This document shows positions 10,053 to 23,263 of a stretch of 64,000 nt of DNA, piece after piece. Source of the DNA: Notholithocarpus densiflorus (taxonomy: Eukaryota > Streptophyta > Magnoliopsida > Fagales > Fagaceae). Under the pieces are notes generated by a model. That model saw only the letters and a list, made by a program, of their open reading frames with translations, was not told where the DNA came from and searched no databases. The translations under genes and the position numbers were made by a program. Location of the stretch: positions 124,001 through 188,000 of the forward strand of contig JARYZH020000319.1 of NCBI GenBank assembly GCA_030021035.2, read 5' to 3'. Position 1 is the stretch's first letter, and each line of letters starts with the position of its first letter.

Positions 10053-12269
10053 ATGACACTAGCAAAAGGCCAAGGTTCTTCCCGCTGTAAGGGGAAAGAG
10101 ATCGCCTCCGATGATCCTGCCACGGGAGACGTAGGCGAAGAGGCTCCTCACTCTGAATCGGAGTGTTTCGATGAGGAAGAAGTATGGCGCGATCCCGATA
10201 GTAAGTGTGCTCCCCTTATAGACCCGTGGTACGACACCCATGCCTATTTTCCAAGAGTTCCCGGTGAGTACACGCCACTGCCATCGGGCCGTGTATGGCT
10301 TGCCCTTTGCCATCGTAACACGAAATATCTTGGGCTTCGTTGGCTTCTTTGATTCTCGATCTTGTTATCTGCCAAGGTCTTTCACTCCTCGTGCCCATTC
10401 TCTTCAAGTTTGGGTCGGGCACCGCTTTGGGTTGGAAGGAATAGGTGGATGCCGAGTTGTCTGATAAGGGTTTCATGGAGGCGCTACAGCGGGTCGGTGT
10501 GTTGAAGGTCATTGTTTCATCGCATTGCTTGTCCAACTACAGGGACTTGTTCAACCTTCGTCATTTGGTCCGCTGGTGGTGCACTACTACCCACACCTTT
10601 CTTTCCTGCGGTGAGATCACCGTGACCTTGGAGGATGTGGCAAACCAATTGCTTTTGCCTATTCTTGGTGATGTCGACCCTAGTGCCTTGGAGCTTTGTC
10701 CGGAGGAAGAGGTCGTGGAGGCCAAGTTGAGGAAGGGGATGAGTGGCAACACGAAGTTGTCACATTGGGTTGGGTCCTTCTCCAAGGCTTTCGTCGCTGC
10801 TCTCCGTGTGGCCTTCGTCACGTTTTGGCTCTGTAAGTTCAACTTTGGCTCTCACTCTCACTATGTTGCGAAGCCTTTCCATTTTCATTTAGCCATTAAG
10901 ATATTTGCTAGGGTGAGTCTGCCGCTGGAACCCATGTTTCTATGTCATTTATATGTTTAGTTAGATATCCTGTGGAGTGATGAGGAGCAGGCAGGTTCCT
11001 GCCATATAGTTACTTCTTCTGTTCATAGTACCATTTTGCAGCATCTGTTGTATGAGCGTTGTGCTAGGCATTTTGCAAAGTGTAGGCCTGTTTGCTTTGC
11101 CAAGGAGAGATACCAGTTGTGCCCAAGAGTTATTACTGATTTCTGTGATCGGTTTGCATCTGATTTTCCATTAGCTTTTTGTTAGGTTGGTTTGAAGCCG
11201 TTTGGGCATCCTGCCATTGAGTTCTTCGATAAAGGAGTTGGGTTTTCTTGGAGAGCATATAAGAGTACAGGTTTTACATGTATTGATTCTGTCATGGGTC
11301 CTTTTGTTGATATTGCTAGGACCACTACCTCATTGACTGGCTTTGATGAGAGGGGTATTACTTACTTGGCAACCACCAATGCTGGGTGGTTGCCTTATTT
11401 GGCTGATGAGGGAGTTCGGTTTGTACATTATTCTGCTGATAGGGTGAGGAGGCAGTTTGGGCTGGATCAGGATATTCCTGATGACTTTTCTGCCATTATA
11501 GAGTCTCCTACCTCTGTTCGACCATTCTTGCGGCACACTGCCTTTGAGTTTTGGAGTAGGCGTTTCACTACAGTCACCATCCCAAGCTCACAGAGGGAGG
11601 GCATTTGTACTGCTGCTATGCACGGGTATTGGCAGGCCGTGATGACTTTTTTTGAGTAGGAATTGTTAGGTAGCTGTGGGTTTTCCCTCATTCCTCCTGA
11701 TGGCCTTCATGCAGTTATTTCTGCTAACCCTCGGTTGCTCCTCCCTACCAGGTCTGTGGTGGCATATGCTAGGAAGCAGAGTCGGTATGCTATATTTGAG
11801 TGGGTAGAGGAGGAGAGGGGATGGTTCTAGTATGCTGGTGACTATCCCACAGGTTGGGAAAAGAGAGTAAAGGTGACAAACCTCCCTGTGTGCGTGAAGA
11901 AGAGTTCTGCACCTCGGTCCGCCAAGCCTAAGTTTGCTAAGAAGGGTGATGACTTATCTAAGACTTGTTCAGATATTGTGCCTTTTGAAGGCGGCCTTCC
12001 TCCTATAGGTAACATAGTCTTGGAGAGTTCTTCTCCTCCTTTTGCTCGTACTTGTTCCAGCAGGCGCCTTACTGCAGGCAAATCTAGGCCCATTGCTCTG
12101 CGGCCTTCCGCTGATACTCCTCTTTCTAGCAGGACCCGAGGCAGCAAGATGAAGACATCTCCCCCTCCTACGTCTGCCACTACCAAGAGGAGAGTATGTT
12201 ATCTTTAATTCTATTTCTTCTTTATTATTTTTTTTATAAGGCTTTTTTGCGGCTAACCCATATACTTGT

Positions 12270-13378
12270 TGTTAGGAAATTTAGACCCCGGTTGATAGAA
12301 TTAACAAGTTTTAAACTCAAGTTGTTAATTAGGTTTATTATGTATAAATCTTGTTAACACAAACAAACATCAATATCATGTCAATAATAAATGCAGCGAA
12401 AAAAGTAAATAAGACAAGATATGATGACCCAGGAAAACCAATGAAACAAACTAGTTTCACAGTAAAAAACCTGGGGCCGAAAAGCAATCCACTATAATGA
12501 AAAAGAGTTTAAGATCTAGTACAAAACCTTTATCCCTAGACTCTACAATCCCTGTAGATGAACTCACAGCAGAAACCTTCTACTGCTTCAGAACCTCTGA
12601 ACTCTTCAATATATGAACGCCACCCTTTGATGCACGAATCCCAGTACGTGACTAACCAATGCGCGGATCCCAGTACGCGACTTAATCACCAACTAGAAGA
12701 AGATTGTTGGCTGCAAAGTTCTTCACTTCATTAACAATGAAGATAAAAAAGCACTTGGTTACAAAACCCTAAGGCGCAAAGACGCAGTAGCTTCTTTCAA
12801 AGAGAATAAGGCTTCAGTCACCTTTTGCATATGTTCTCCTTGTATTCTCTTATGTGACGGCCTCTAAAATAAGCCTTATATAGGTATAGGGTTGTGAGAA
12901 AAGAAACCCTACACATACATGTCATCATGGGCTGAAAATCAGATCTGAAAATCTGAATTCCCTAACCTCGATCGATCGGGAGGTGTCGAGGAGGTGTCGA
13001 GATTTAAACTTTGATAGATACAGCTATCGAGAAGCTATCGAGGAGCTATCGAGGAGACAAGAGCTTTCTCAATCGATCCACCAGCTATCGAGAGGTGTCG
13101 AGATTGAGATATCTCTCAACTAAAGAGCTCGATAGATAGCTAGCTGTCGAGAGGTGTCGAGAAGCTGTCTAGCTATCTGTTCACAGGTGTTGAGCTATCT
13201 GTCCAGCTTTAATGAATAGCTTTTCTTCACTTGTTTCTTGGTCCAATCTTCATGGCTTTAATACTAGACTTGAACAACATGTTTCTTGAAATATTAAACA
13301 CATCCTAGATCTACCCAAATACAAGTAAAGTGCGTTTTGTCAAAAGATTAGCCAATTACATAAAATATGTCCTTAACA
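12270..13378 (-). mobile_element. Solo LTR of a Sirevirus-like copia element, in an intron of the PMD gene
   Basis: Read on the minus strand it starts TGTTAAGGACAT and ends CCTAACA. The flanks CTTGT (12265-12269) and CTTGC (13379-13383) are a near-perfect 5 bp target duplication. It is related to the LTR of element C (32621-33569): both share GTATTAAAGCC, TTTGCAGCCAACAA, TTGGTTAGTCACGTACT and CGCTGCATT/TGCTGCATA text in the same order. At 12970-13190 it carries a dense TCGA cassette (CTATCGAG, GTGTCGAG). No internal domain remains. It lies wholly inside the intron 12194-13409. Confidence 0.85.
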
Positions 13379-13571
13379 CTTGCTGACTTATTCCCTTTTT
13401 TTTTCCCAGTCTAAGCACAAGGAGGACACATTTGCCACCCGCCCTATATTGCTTGATGAGCCCGAGTTGGAGGTATCTCCCTTTCTTTTCTTTTTCTTTT
13501 TCTTTTTTTTTGCATGTGTTCCCGTTACCATGTGTCATTGTGTGCCCTGTTTCTCTTTCTCCTCTTCTTTC

Positions 13572-13578
<7 letters not shown>

Positions 13579-13609
<31 letters not shown>
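13579..13609. repeat. (AT)n microsatellite
   Basis: About 15 AT units in the intron between exons 3 and 4 of the antisense PMD gene. Confidence 0.95.
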
Positions 13610-15281
13610 GCATCATCAATTATTATGTATTCCTCTCCTTTTTATTTCTTCCTTTGTTTCGCATTCTTCAGGCTAATCCCGAGCCCATCTCCATCTATCA
13701 CCCTATGACCGAGGAGGTTTCTGCTGCCATAGGCATTCCCATGGATAGTTTCTTTGATGGGGCCGATGTGGTGGCTGAGGCCATGACTTTTGCTGCTCTT
13801 GTTGCTACATAGGGAGTTCCTCCTAAGACTCCTATCTTTCCCACTGAGCCTGTGCCTGTAGATGAGGGTTCCCAGACCGAGAGGGTCAGTGAGCCTGCTC
13901 CCATTCCTACCGAGACTCCTACTCCCCAGAAGGGAGTTACTCCTCCGATTGCTCCCCAGCCTGAGATTGAGTCTCTTGCTACACGTGGTTACTCCTTGGT
14001 GGTTACTCCTTCATCCATCCCTAGCTCTGCCACACGTGGGCCTGATGGAGACTTGTCTTTTGAGGGATTTGAAGAGGTTCTTGAGGATTCTGATGACGAA
14101 CTCACCATGAAGAAGAGGATCTCTGATTTTGATGAGGAGGAGGGTAGTGAGCATAAGGTTGAGACTATGGGTACGTATCTCTCATATTTGTTAAGTTTCC
14201 TCTTCACCCTTTGTCGTTGCCATCTTCTTCCTTTTTCATTTTATATGTATCTGCATGACTTCCTGATGCAATCTCCATTTATTAAGCATGTTCATTTATA
14301 GAGATTCTTGAGGAGCCTGAGATTGTAGCAGACACAATGATACCTACAGCCTCTTCTCCTACCACACTTGCGGCACCCGCTTCTGCCATATCTTCAACAC
14401 TAGTTTCTGCCGTACCTACAGTACCTACTTCCTCCGTACCTATAGTACCTGCTTCTGCCCTTCCCACAGCCCCTATTCTCACAGTCCTAGTATGTTTTCT
14501 TTCTCTCATCCTCTTCCTTATCTTCATTATGAATTCATTCTCTTCACTTCATGGGTTCCTCATACCGCATTTCATATCCTCTTTCAAGTTTGATTCTCAC
14601 TGCCCCTTCTCAGTTTGAGGTGGGCAGCAGTTCTGCCATAGTTCCAAACCTTGTGAGTGAGGCTGCGGCCTTCTTTACTCGCTTTGACCAGCCTAAGGTT
14701 AATGACCTCAATATTGCGGACTTCTGGGGTGCTCGGCCTCCCTATGTTGACTTCCATGGCTTTAGAGTTCTTGGGGATTGTGCTTCTCACTTGGTGGCCG
14801 TCTATAGCAGCCGTGGGGACTTCATGCGGGAATCCCTTCTTAGTCGTTCCGCTAGAAAGCACTTCTTGAAGTTTTTGAGGAGTGTGATGAACGATACCAT
14901 TTTCGCCAAGAGGATCTTAGAGTGGAGGGCTGCGGTACAGGAGCTGATTAGTGTGGGCTTTGCTGTAGAGTTCATATTAGAACATCTGCATGAGATTGCC
15001 CGAGCCTTCTTCATGAAGAAGGTTCAGCCTGCTGTTAATGCCATTGATAAACGCATTGAGGCTCTAAGGAAGGAGGTGGCGGACTTGGAGGGACGTCTTG
15101 AGCGCCTTCTTTCTAGCATTGGTGGATCCAGTCACTTTGGAGATCAGACTCTTATCTCCAGACTTTGTTGATTATGTAGTTTCCCTTTTATTTCCCTTCC
15201 TTATTCCCCTATCTGGTACACTTTATGTTTTCTACAGTACTTATTTGGCAAGTCTGACATGATTGCCATAGTTTGGGTTTG

Positions 15282-15355
15282 TAATACTTCATACTTTTTC
15301 ATTACTATGACTGTGATACAATATGCTTTTCTAATACTTCATACTTTTTCATTAC
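15282..15355. repeat. Direct repeat between pol and the antisense gene of element A
   Basis: A 24 bp text starting TAATACTTCATAC and ending TTCATTAC occurs at 15282-15305 and 15332-15355, 50 bp apart. It holds the same structural position as the longer tandem arrays of elements B and E. Confidence 0.8.
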
Positions 15356-15459
15356 ATACTGATAAAAGCATGTTACAATATTGCCTTGTGACATAGTCAC
15401 TTGAAGGAAAGAAAACATAGAACTAATTAAACAAAAGGGATAACTACATGATTTTCTTT

Positions 15460-18400
15460 TAAGCATAGTATCATTTTAGCCACTTGTCATTAATGGGATC
15501 CATTAGATCTTTGCCATCCATCTGGGCTAAACGATAATACCCATTTGCATATGCTTTTCTTACCACAAGAGGTCCCTCACATTTTGGCGAAAACTTAGAT
15601 GGTCCTGCCATACCTCGCCTGACATGGTCCACTGCCTTTAGCATAAGTTGCCCCTATGCAAACACTCTTTCCTTAGTCGTCCTGCCATAGGCTTTAGTCA
15701 TCTTTTGTCGGTATCTGCGGCTACACTCCTGAGCCTTTTCCCTTTTTTCGTCAAGCCCCTCTAGGTCCTTGCAACTTTTTACCGTGAAGACTTCCTTTTC
15801 ATTCTCTTTCTTTTGCATCTGTATGACCCTTAAGGAGGGAGTCATTACTTCTGCTGGGCTCATTACCTCTGTTCCGTAGACTAAGGAAAGGATGAAAATC
15901 CTGTGGCTAGCTTTGGTGAATTTCTATAAGCCCAAAGGGCATCTGGCAGGTGTGTTGCCCATCCTCCCGTATATTCCTGGCTCATTTTGCTGATGATCTT
16001 TATGAGGGTCTTGTTCGTTGCCTCTGCCTGCCCATTTCCTTGGGAGTAATAAGGCGATGACTTGTGGTGCTTGATTTGATAAAACTCGAGCATCTTTCTG
16101 ACTTCGCTGTTGACAAAGGGCATGCCATTGTCACTGATGATTCTATGGGGTACCCCAAACCTAACAATTATGTTTTCCTTGATAAAATTTGCCACTGCCC
16201 CTCCCGTGGCTTCACGGAGCGATATTGCTTGTGCCCACTTGGTGATACTCCGTAGCCACTAGGATCTATATGTACCCACGTGATGGTGGATTAACCGGTC
16301 CCACTAAATCAAGCCCCAAGTGTGGAAGGGCTATGGGGTGACTATGCTGTGTAAGTTCTGTGGGTGAGTGTGAATCAAGTTGGCTTGTATTTGGCAACTG
16401 TGGCATTTTTTTCACAAATTTTGCTGTGTCCCTTTTCATGGTGGGCCAATAATAACCCATTTGTAGCAAGCATCTGTACATTTTTTTCTTCCCTTAGTGC
16501 TCCCCACACTCTCCTACGTGTACTTCCTTATCATCTCACTTGCTTCCTCAGGACCCAGACATCGCAATGGGTCTCCATCACACCCTTTTTTGAAAAGAAC
16601 TCTGTCATGCAAAAAGTAACGTGTTGCCAATCTCTTAAGCTTGTATCTTTCACTGTGTTTTTGTCGCAGGATACCTTCTGTCAGGTATCGCACAAACGGG
16701 TTTCTCTAGTCTTCACTAATGAATACAACATAGTTTTCCTCTTTGTCTGATGCAAGCTGATAGGCCTCGCACTAAGTTTGGACTTGGTTTGCGTCCTTAC
16801 CCATACTTGGCCAATAGAAACCTGCCCTTTGGAGTCTGCGGTAAAGGTTGACTTCTCCGCAGAACCCGCAAGTCTTGTCATGCACTTCCTTCAACTTTCT
16901 TTGAGCCTCTTCTTGCCCTACACATCTTGACAGGACTCCACCCGGCATCCTGCAATACAATTCTCTTTTTATCAAGGCGTAGTCTTTTAACGCCTTCAAT
17001 TCTTCCATGTCTCCTTCTCTCATCAAAGCCTCCTTTATGGGAATCCTCCAATCTTCTTCGCATTTTTCTTCTTGGAACCTTTCCTTCAGTACTTCAATAA
17101 TGGACTCCTTCTGTTTGTTGACTTCTATCCTGGTGCTGCTTCCTTCAAATGCTCTATCTTAAATGTTAAAAACTTTTCCTCCATCTTCTGAACCATCGTT
17201 CTGTACGGGGCTAAGCTGGGTTACTTCAAAGAGAAGCTCCCCTCGGTCTGGTAGACCATTAGGTTCGAATCACCTATTACTTTTAAATGCTTGACCCCTA
17301 TTTTTAGGGTTGTAGCTAGCCTAGTGAGATAAGCCTTATATTCTATGGTATTATATGAGCAAGGGAATTCCAATTTGAATGAGAGTGCTATGGCCTCATC
17401 CTCCTCATGATACAGAACTATCCCCACGCCTCCTGAATGAGCTGTTGAGGATCCATCAAAATTCATTACCTACTGCTTTCTGACTTCTCCTGCCATGGTT
17501 ACCTCCCATAAGACCTCGTCGTCTAGCGGAAATTCCTCTTCTCCTGCGAATTGCGCCAATAAATCTGCTATAGCCTGGCTCTTCACTGCTTTGGGCATTC
17601 CCGCCTTCCAATCATACTGTGACAACTGTAGTAACCACTGGGATATCCTTCCAGAAAGAATTGGCTGCCACAACAAAGTTTTGATTGCGTGAGACTTAGT
17701 CATCAGCCATACCTCATAAGCCAGAAAATAATGGCGTAGCCTCTGCGAAGCATATACTATCGCCAAGCATGCTCTTTCTGCTCTTGGGTAGCGAGTCTCT
17801 GCGTCCTTTAAGGCATGGCTGATGTAATAGACCGGTTGCTCCATACCACCTCCATCCTCTTGGGCAATCAATGCGCCTATGGCATACGAGTTGGTGGCTA
17901 AGTAGAGTAGCAATGGCCTTTTACGGATTGGCGCTTGCACTGTAGGAAGATTCATCATAATCTACTGTAATCTTTTAAAGGCTGTCTGCTGCGTTTCTTC
18001 CCACTCAAAACTTTGCCCCTTCTTGAGTAGTCTGGCGAAGGCTGAAGTGATTGATGCTAATCCAGGGATAAATCTCCGGATGTATGAGACCTTCCCCAAG
18101 AAACTCTTGAATTCTTTCACTGTGGCAGGCAATTTCATGGTTGCTATGGTCGTAGCCTTGGCCAAGTCTACATCTATTCTTTTGCTTTGAACCAAGAAAC
18201 CTAGAAATTTCCCAGAAGACACCCCAAATGCACACTTGAGGGGATTCATCCTCAACTTGAAAGCCTTACATCTTTCAAATACTTTCCTTAATATTTAGAC
18301 ATGATCTTCTCGCCTTTTTGACTTCACAACTATGTTGTCTACACAGTCTTCCAACTCACGGTGCATCATGTCATGGAATATGGCCGTCATGGTACGTTGG

Positions 18401-19823
18401 TAAATTGCGCCTGCATTTTTCAACCCAAAAGGCATCACAGTATAGTAAAAATTGCCTATGGGTGTTCTGGAGGCAGTTTTCTCCGCATCCTTCGGCGCCA
18501 TTCTAATCTGATTATATCTGTTGAACCCATCCATGAATGAAAACATGGCGTTCCCTACTGCAGAATCTATCGACAAGTCCATGTTTGGCAACAGGAATTC
18601 ATCTTTTGGGTAGACTTTGTTGAGATTTTTGAAATTTATCTGCCCATTCTTCTTATTTACTAGCACGATGTTGGATAACCAACGTGGATGTTGGATGGGC
18701 TTAATGAAACCTGCGGCTAGCAACTTCTGCACCTTCTTTACTATTTGCTCCTCTATTTCAGTGTGAAATACTCTGGCAGGCTGATCCACTAGCTTGGCCT
18801 CGGGATCCACATTCAACGTGTGCACCACCAGCTCGAGATCCAATCCGGGCATTTCGCTATAATCCCATGCGAAAACATCTTTAAATTCCTTCAACAATAA
18901 TATCAATTCTGACTTCTCTTTCTCGGATAGTTTTGAACTGATTGAGATGGGTCTTGGTTCCTGTGGATTAGCTCCCAGGTCAATTTCTTCCAATCTTTCT
19001 TTTGCCGTAACTTGTACGTCTTTTTCTGCTGTAACTTCCTCCTCTTTTTTCTATATTACTTTCTTCCTCCGAACCTTCTTGAGCCACACAGCACACCAAA
19101 ATTTTATGCTGCGGTTCTTGCTTGGGGCTCGCTTGCGCATTGCATGTGGGCCTTGAGCACCTTCATAATTTGTAGACGATCCTGCCATCAAGGCCCCGAA
19201 CCCTGACACATCGCGGCTCATCGCCTGACTCCGAAGTAGGTGCTTCTTTCCTTTCCTTCTTTTACGATAACAGTTTCCTCAAATCGGGCTTTGGGCCATC
19301 TTGGATTTCCTCCTACCTAGGCATGAAGGTACCTTGCGGTTTTGACACTGAGCTTTCCCCAGATGCTGCCCATTGGTCGTAGAACATAGTTTCTACTAGA
19401 TGAGCCTCCGCTTGCTCAAAGGGTGATGGATTTACCACTATTCGTATCATTCTGCCATTCAACCTTCCTTTCACACACTGATGATAGGTGGATGGGTTTA
19501 ACCGGTGCTTATGCAACCACGGTTTTCCCAGAAGCACATGGTATGAGACTTTCATTTTCACCACATGGAAGTGAGCCAAAGAGGCTATTGGCCCCACCTT
19601 CACCCACAACTGAATGTGGCCTGCAGTGTACTCGCCTCTTCCCCCAAATCCTGTCACTTCCATTGGGCATCCCTGAATCTTTCTTTTTGAAATTCTTGCT
19701 GCTTGTAAAGTGTTTAGCGGGATAAGATTTACAGAAGTGCCCGTATCCACCAAGGCTCTCTTGATGGGGATTTGATTTATAGATGTTGCCAAGTAAAGGG
19801 GTTTCCTGTGGTCTGAGTACCCC
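15460..19823 (-). pseudogene. Element A protease-RT-RNase H-integrase (degenerate)
   Basis: Gypsy pol of the Tat lineage on the minus strand. Protease: 19823-19313, active-site text ALVDTGTSVNLIP. RT: 18993-18295 continuing into 18255-17962, with PRWLSNIVLV, FSFMDGFNRYNQI and MPFGLKNAGAIYQ. The catalytic YVDD is CVDN (about 18345-18334), so the second catalytic Asp is lost. RNase H: 17958-17470 (QPVYYISHALKDAE). Second RNase H: about 17466-17221, with NFDGSSTAHSGG and GDSNLMV. Integrase: 17026-15470, with the DDE parts LGLDLVGPV, ISDNGMPFVNS and GNGQAEATNK. Frameshifts and stops separate the pieces (for example at 18294 and 17469). The end text KWLKWYYA near 15470 matches the usual Tat pol terminus. 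It is plainly inactive. Element B interrupts the frame at 19823; its continuation is at 32021. Confidence 0.9.
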
Positions 19824-20419
19824 TGTACGGCATACGGCTTCGAGCCCATTGAGCCTTGGGCCTTGGCCCGAACACACTCCTAAGACGTTCTCAAGTCCAA
19901 ATCCAATGGCAAGCCTGTTCAGCTGATCGCAAGTTAGACAGGCCCATACCGATCATTTATGGGTTGGTAAGGGGATGTACTTACCTGGAGCAGCCTGTGA
20001 CCTTGGCAGCTCGGTATTGCCTTGGGGAATATCGCTGTCGAGCAACCTTTTGGAGGTAGGAATCAGTTCCAACGCCATTACCACTGTTTCCAAGAAAGCA
20101 TATTCCTTGTCAGGAATAATCAAATCGGACCCCACCCACACGAGTGAGATTAGAAAGTAATCATGATCACCCCACCAACCTAAGCTATAAATAGGGGAAG
20201 TGAGTAGAGAGAAGGGGTTGGTCATTCTGAGCGAGAGAGAAAGCTAAAGAGAGAGAGAATACTATAACCAAAAAGGAGGGAGTTTCACAAAAGTAGAGGG
20301 ATACAGCCTAGAAGCTCGGTTGGGAGCTACCCGTGGTAGGAAACCCATTACCCACTATACAAATAAATTTCGAGCCCAATTCTAGGCCTAGTCTAGTGAG
20401 GAAATTTTGGGTACGTACA
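19824..20419 (+). repeat. 5' LTR of element B
   Basis: Starts TGTACGGCATACGG and ends ACGTACA. The TATA box CTATAAATAG is at 20185-20194 and is followed by a GA-rich start of R. It pairs with 31419-32015. Confidence 0.95.
20185..20194 (+). promoter_or_regulatory. TATA box of the element B LTR
   Basis: CTATAAATAG about 235 bp before the LTR end; transcription would start roughly 30 bp downstream. In the 3' LTR the box reads CTATAAAAAG. Confidence 0.75.
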
Positions 20420-20421
20420 AT

Positions 20422-20441
20422 TGGCACCGTCTGTGGGGATC
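20422..20441 (+). promoter_or_regulatory. Primer-binding site of element B
   Basis: TGGCACCGTCTGTGGGGATC begins 2 bp after the 5' LTR. It resembles the tRNA-Asp type site used by many plant gypsy elements but with mismatches in the middle, so the primer tRNA is uncertain. Confidence 0.6.
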
Positions 20442-20819
20442 TCCTACATAGCTGTAGTTCTGCCAAGATTCATACAAAGAGGATGTCTGAGAGACACTCA
20501 GGAAGTTACGCTGAAAGTGGTTCTAGAGGATCTTCTCGGGGATCTAGTTGGCGGGAGAGGAGGCATAAGAAGAATGAAGACCGGAGATATGAGCAGGAGG
20601 AAGAACATTCTGGTCCAGGAGAGGGGTCATTTCAAACGTACTGAATGATGTCCGGCGCCTCCAGACACGAATGTTTTGATGGAAGAGACAAAAAGCTTGA
20701 ATGTTTGCGTAGGTTGGTCAGGGAGTTGGAGTTAGAAGCAAGAGGTAGGCATCGGAGAAAAGGCCACGAAGAGCATGCAGAGGGGTCAGTAAGCGTAGGA
20801 AGTGGTCACGAGGAGGCAT

Positions 20820-23220
20820 TGTCACGCCCCGAACCCAAAATGGTCCAAAGCATGAGAAATACATTCCAAGGGTACCTATAGATTTTTCCTTTTTGGCAAA
20901 TCAAACTATAGGAGATCTATATTTTCCTTTCTTTTCCACAGGATAAGAATATATAACCATACTAAAATCTCCACATTACAAGTTAGAGCTCTATAACACA
21001 TTTACGAACAATAACTAAAATTCATGTGCCTTCACATAATACATGAATATATTACAAAACTCTGATTAAATTACGCAAAGTCACAATCTTATCAAGAATA
21101 AGGACATTAACATTGAGTCTAGGCCTACCACGCCAAAGGCTAACAAACCTCAAACGACCCACCTCCAATAGAATTAATTAAGGTCTTGTTGAACATAGCA
21201 AGATCGAGTCACCAACCATTTACAATAGAAGTCTCCAAATTTAACATAGCACTCTAATCATCACCAAAGAAGTAAGCTCCATACCCAAGGTATAGCTAAT
21301 AAATCTGAAAAACTGTTAGAGGGTGGGATGAGCTAACGCCCAGTAAGTAGCATAATTAACAGGGGTGGGGGAAATGCAAGTTTCATTTTCAATAATAATA
21401 ATATGACATGAATGATTAAATAATGAAACATAAAGTTTCTCAAAGTAAATACCTTGAATATACTATGATCTGTGAGCACTAACAATATAATTTCCAAAGC
21501 CATAAAATCTAACATACGGTAATTTATCACAAATATACCATACTACCACATAGACCGGTCAGGGGATCCACCCATTCACAACTGGCATGATATTGTCCTC
21601 TCTGGTATGCAGACTCTTGGCCCCATGGACAGTAGCCTCACCCATACCCTCAAGGTTTTTCTCTCCCCCCATGGGTAGCAGAAAAAGCGCGTCAAATAGG
21701 ACCTCTCTTGCATGTGGTCTCTTGGCCCCATGGACAGAAGCCTCACCCACACACAATCAAGGAACCTCTTCCCCCTATAGGCAGCAGGGAAAAACACGTC
21801 ATCCAAAGTGAAAGGGCATTGACTTGGATTTGATTCCGTTGTCACAAAGACTATGGAAACCAAATCGGGTGATCACCGGGAAATCACACATGGCATGGTG
21901 TTAAAACCACATAAAGTTCACAGGTTACATTACTTTGAAATACATAGTTTATATCTAGATAGTTTCAGAAAACCTTAAATAATCTAACTTCTACAAAGTT
22001 TGTAAGGTTTTCAACTTCATTCTTATCAAGAGATTTTCTATTAATTTCCCAAATAATACAAGACAAAATAATCATCTTTAAATTTTCTAATATACCATAA
22101 AATCCATTATTTTCTTATCAAAGATTAAATAAAAGATGCTCATTTTTCTATATCAATAATTCATGCATTTCCCCAAATGCAATACCAAATATGATTCATT
22201 TTCATATATATAATCATATATATATATATATATTTATATTAAGGTTACGACACAATAATTTTTAGGAAAATATAGTTTCCATAGGTAGTTTCCAAAAGCG
22301 TGTCTAACCCAAAAACAACATTTATGCAACATGGTTATTTTTCAAAAATCCCATTAAAAAGCTACTTACCTTGCAATCCGCAAAAATCCTAATTCTCTAA
22401 GCTCCAAAGGAGAATAGCTAGAATCTCAACAATATCAAGCAAACCTAACACAATAAGCATAAAGCTTAAAATTGTATCTAGCTACAATTTAGGAATTTCC
22501 AAATAAGCACTTAATTAGGCAAGCCTAGTATTTAACCTCATTAATAATAATATATTCCACTTCCACAGTTTCTCAACAAATTGATTCACAAGGCATAAAC
22601 TCCAATTTATAAAATTAACCCATTTAATATCATCTCCAACATTATGACTAGCTTCCTTAAAATTTACACTACATCATTAAGAGATCCATGAAAGCAAAAT
22701 CAAAATATCCTCCAAGACAAGAAATTTAGAACTTCAACTAACTCCAAATAAACCCAATAGCAATGGAAAAATTGGATTTACCAACCATCACATGTTATAA
22801 CTCAAAACCCCTAAATTTTCCACCATACAAAACCCATACATATAAACACATAAATATTACTTCCAATGCTCATAAATCACATGGGTATCATTATTAAAGA
22901 TTAGATAAAAATAACCTCAAGCAAAAGCATATAAACCCACCAAAAAGATTAGAAACTTTTACCTCAAATAAAAGATGAAGATGCTTAGAGGTTCCTAAGG
23001 ATTTTCCAGTGACATTGCCGGAAAAATAATGGTGGAGATGGTGGTATGGAGGTACCGGTGGGAGAGGATGAGCAAGTGATAGAGAGGAGTGTATGAGAGA
23101 AAAGAAAAGAAAAATAAGAAGAGAGGGATGGCCGGCCAAGAGGATAAGAGCCAATGAGTGAGATGTGTGGTGGGGGTTAGAGTGTTAGGTGGGGCACGTG
23201 TGGTCCCAAAAATCTGACCA

Positions 23221-23263
<43 letters not shown>

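Larger units (their letters stand above)
10053..15171 (+). pseudogene. Antisense multi-exon plant-mobile-domain (PMD) gene carried by element A
   Basis: Runs opposite to A's gag-pol. Exons as read: 10053-10263, 10445-12193, 13410-13472, 13672-14170, 14302-14489, 14614-15171 (TGA). All introns are GT..AG, and from exon 2 onward the phases match (0, 0, 1, 0). Exon 2 holds the PMD: FNLRHLVRWWCTTTHTFL, CGEITVTLEDVANQLLLPIL, later LKPFGHPAIEF and AMHGYWQAVM. Exons 3-5 are Pro/Ser/Thr-rich and acidic (EDSDDELTMKKRISDFDEEE). Exon 6 ends in a coiled coil (DKRIEALRKEVADLEGRLERL). The PMD family occurs in host genes and in transposons; its function inside retroelements is not established. The spliced product would have about 1090 residues, but in-frame TAG codons at 10958, 11183, 11657, 11828 and 13810 break it, and the exon 1/2 junction is out of phase. 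No frameshift is seen in exon 2. A captured host gene is the alternative origin. Confidence 0.7.

Noticed and set aside
13356..13812. ORFs crossing the AT microsatellite
   Set aside because: They contain Ile/Tyr runs from the (AT)n repeat and cross an intron of the antisense PMD gene.
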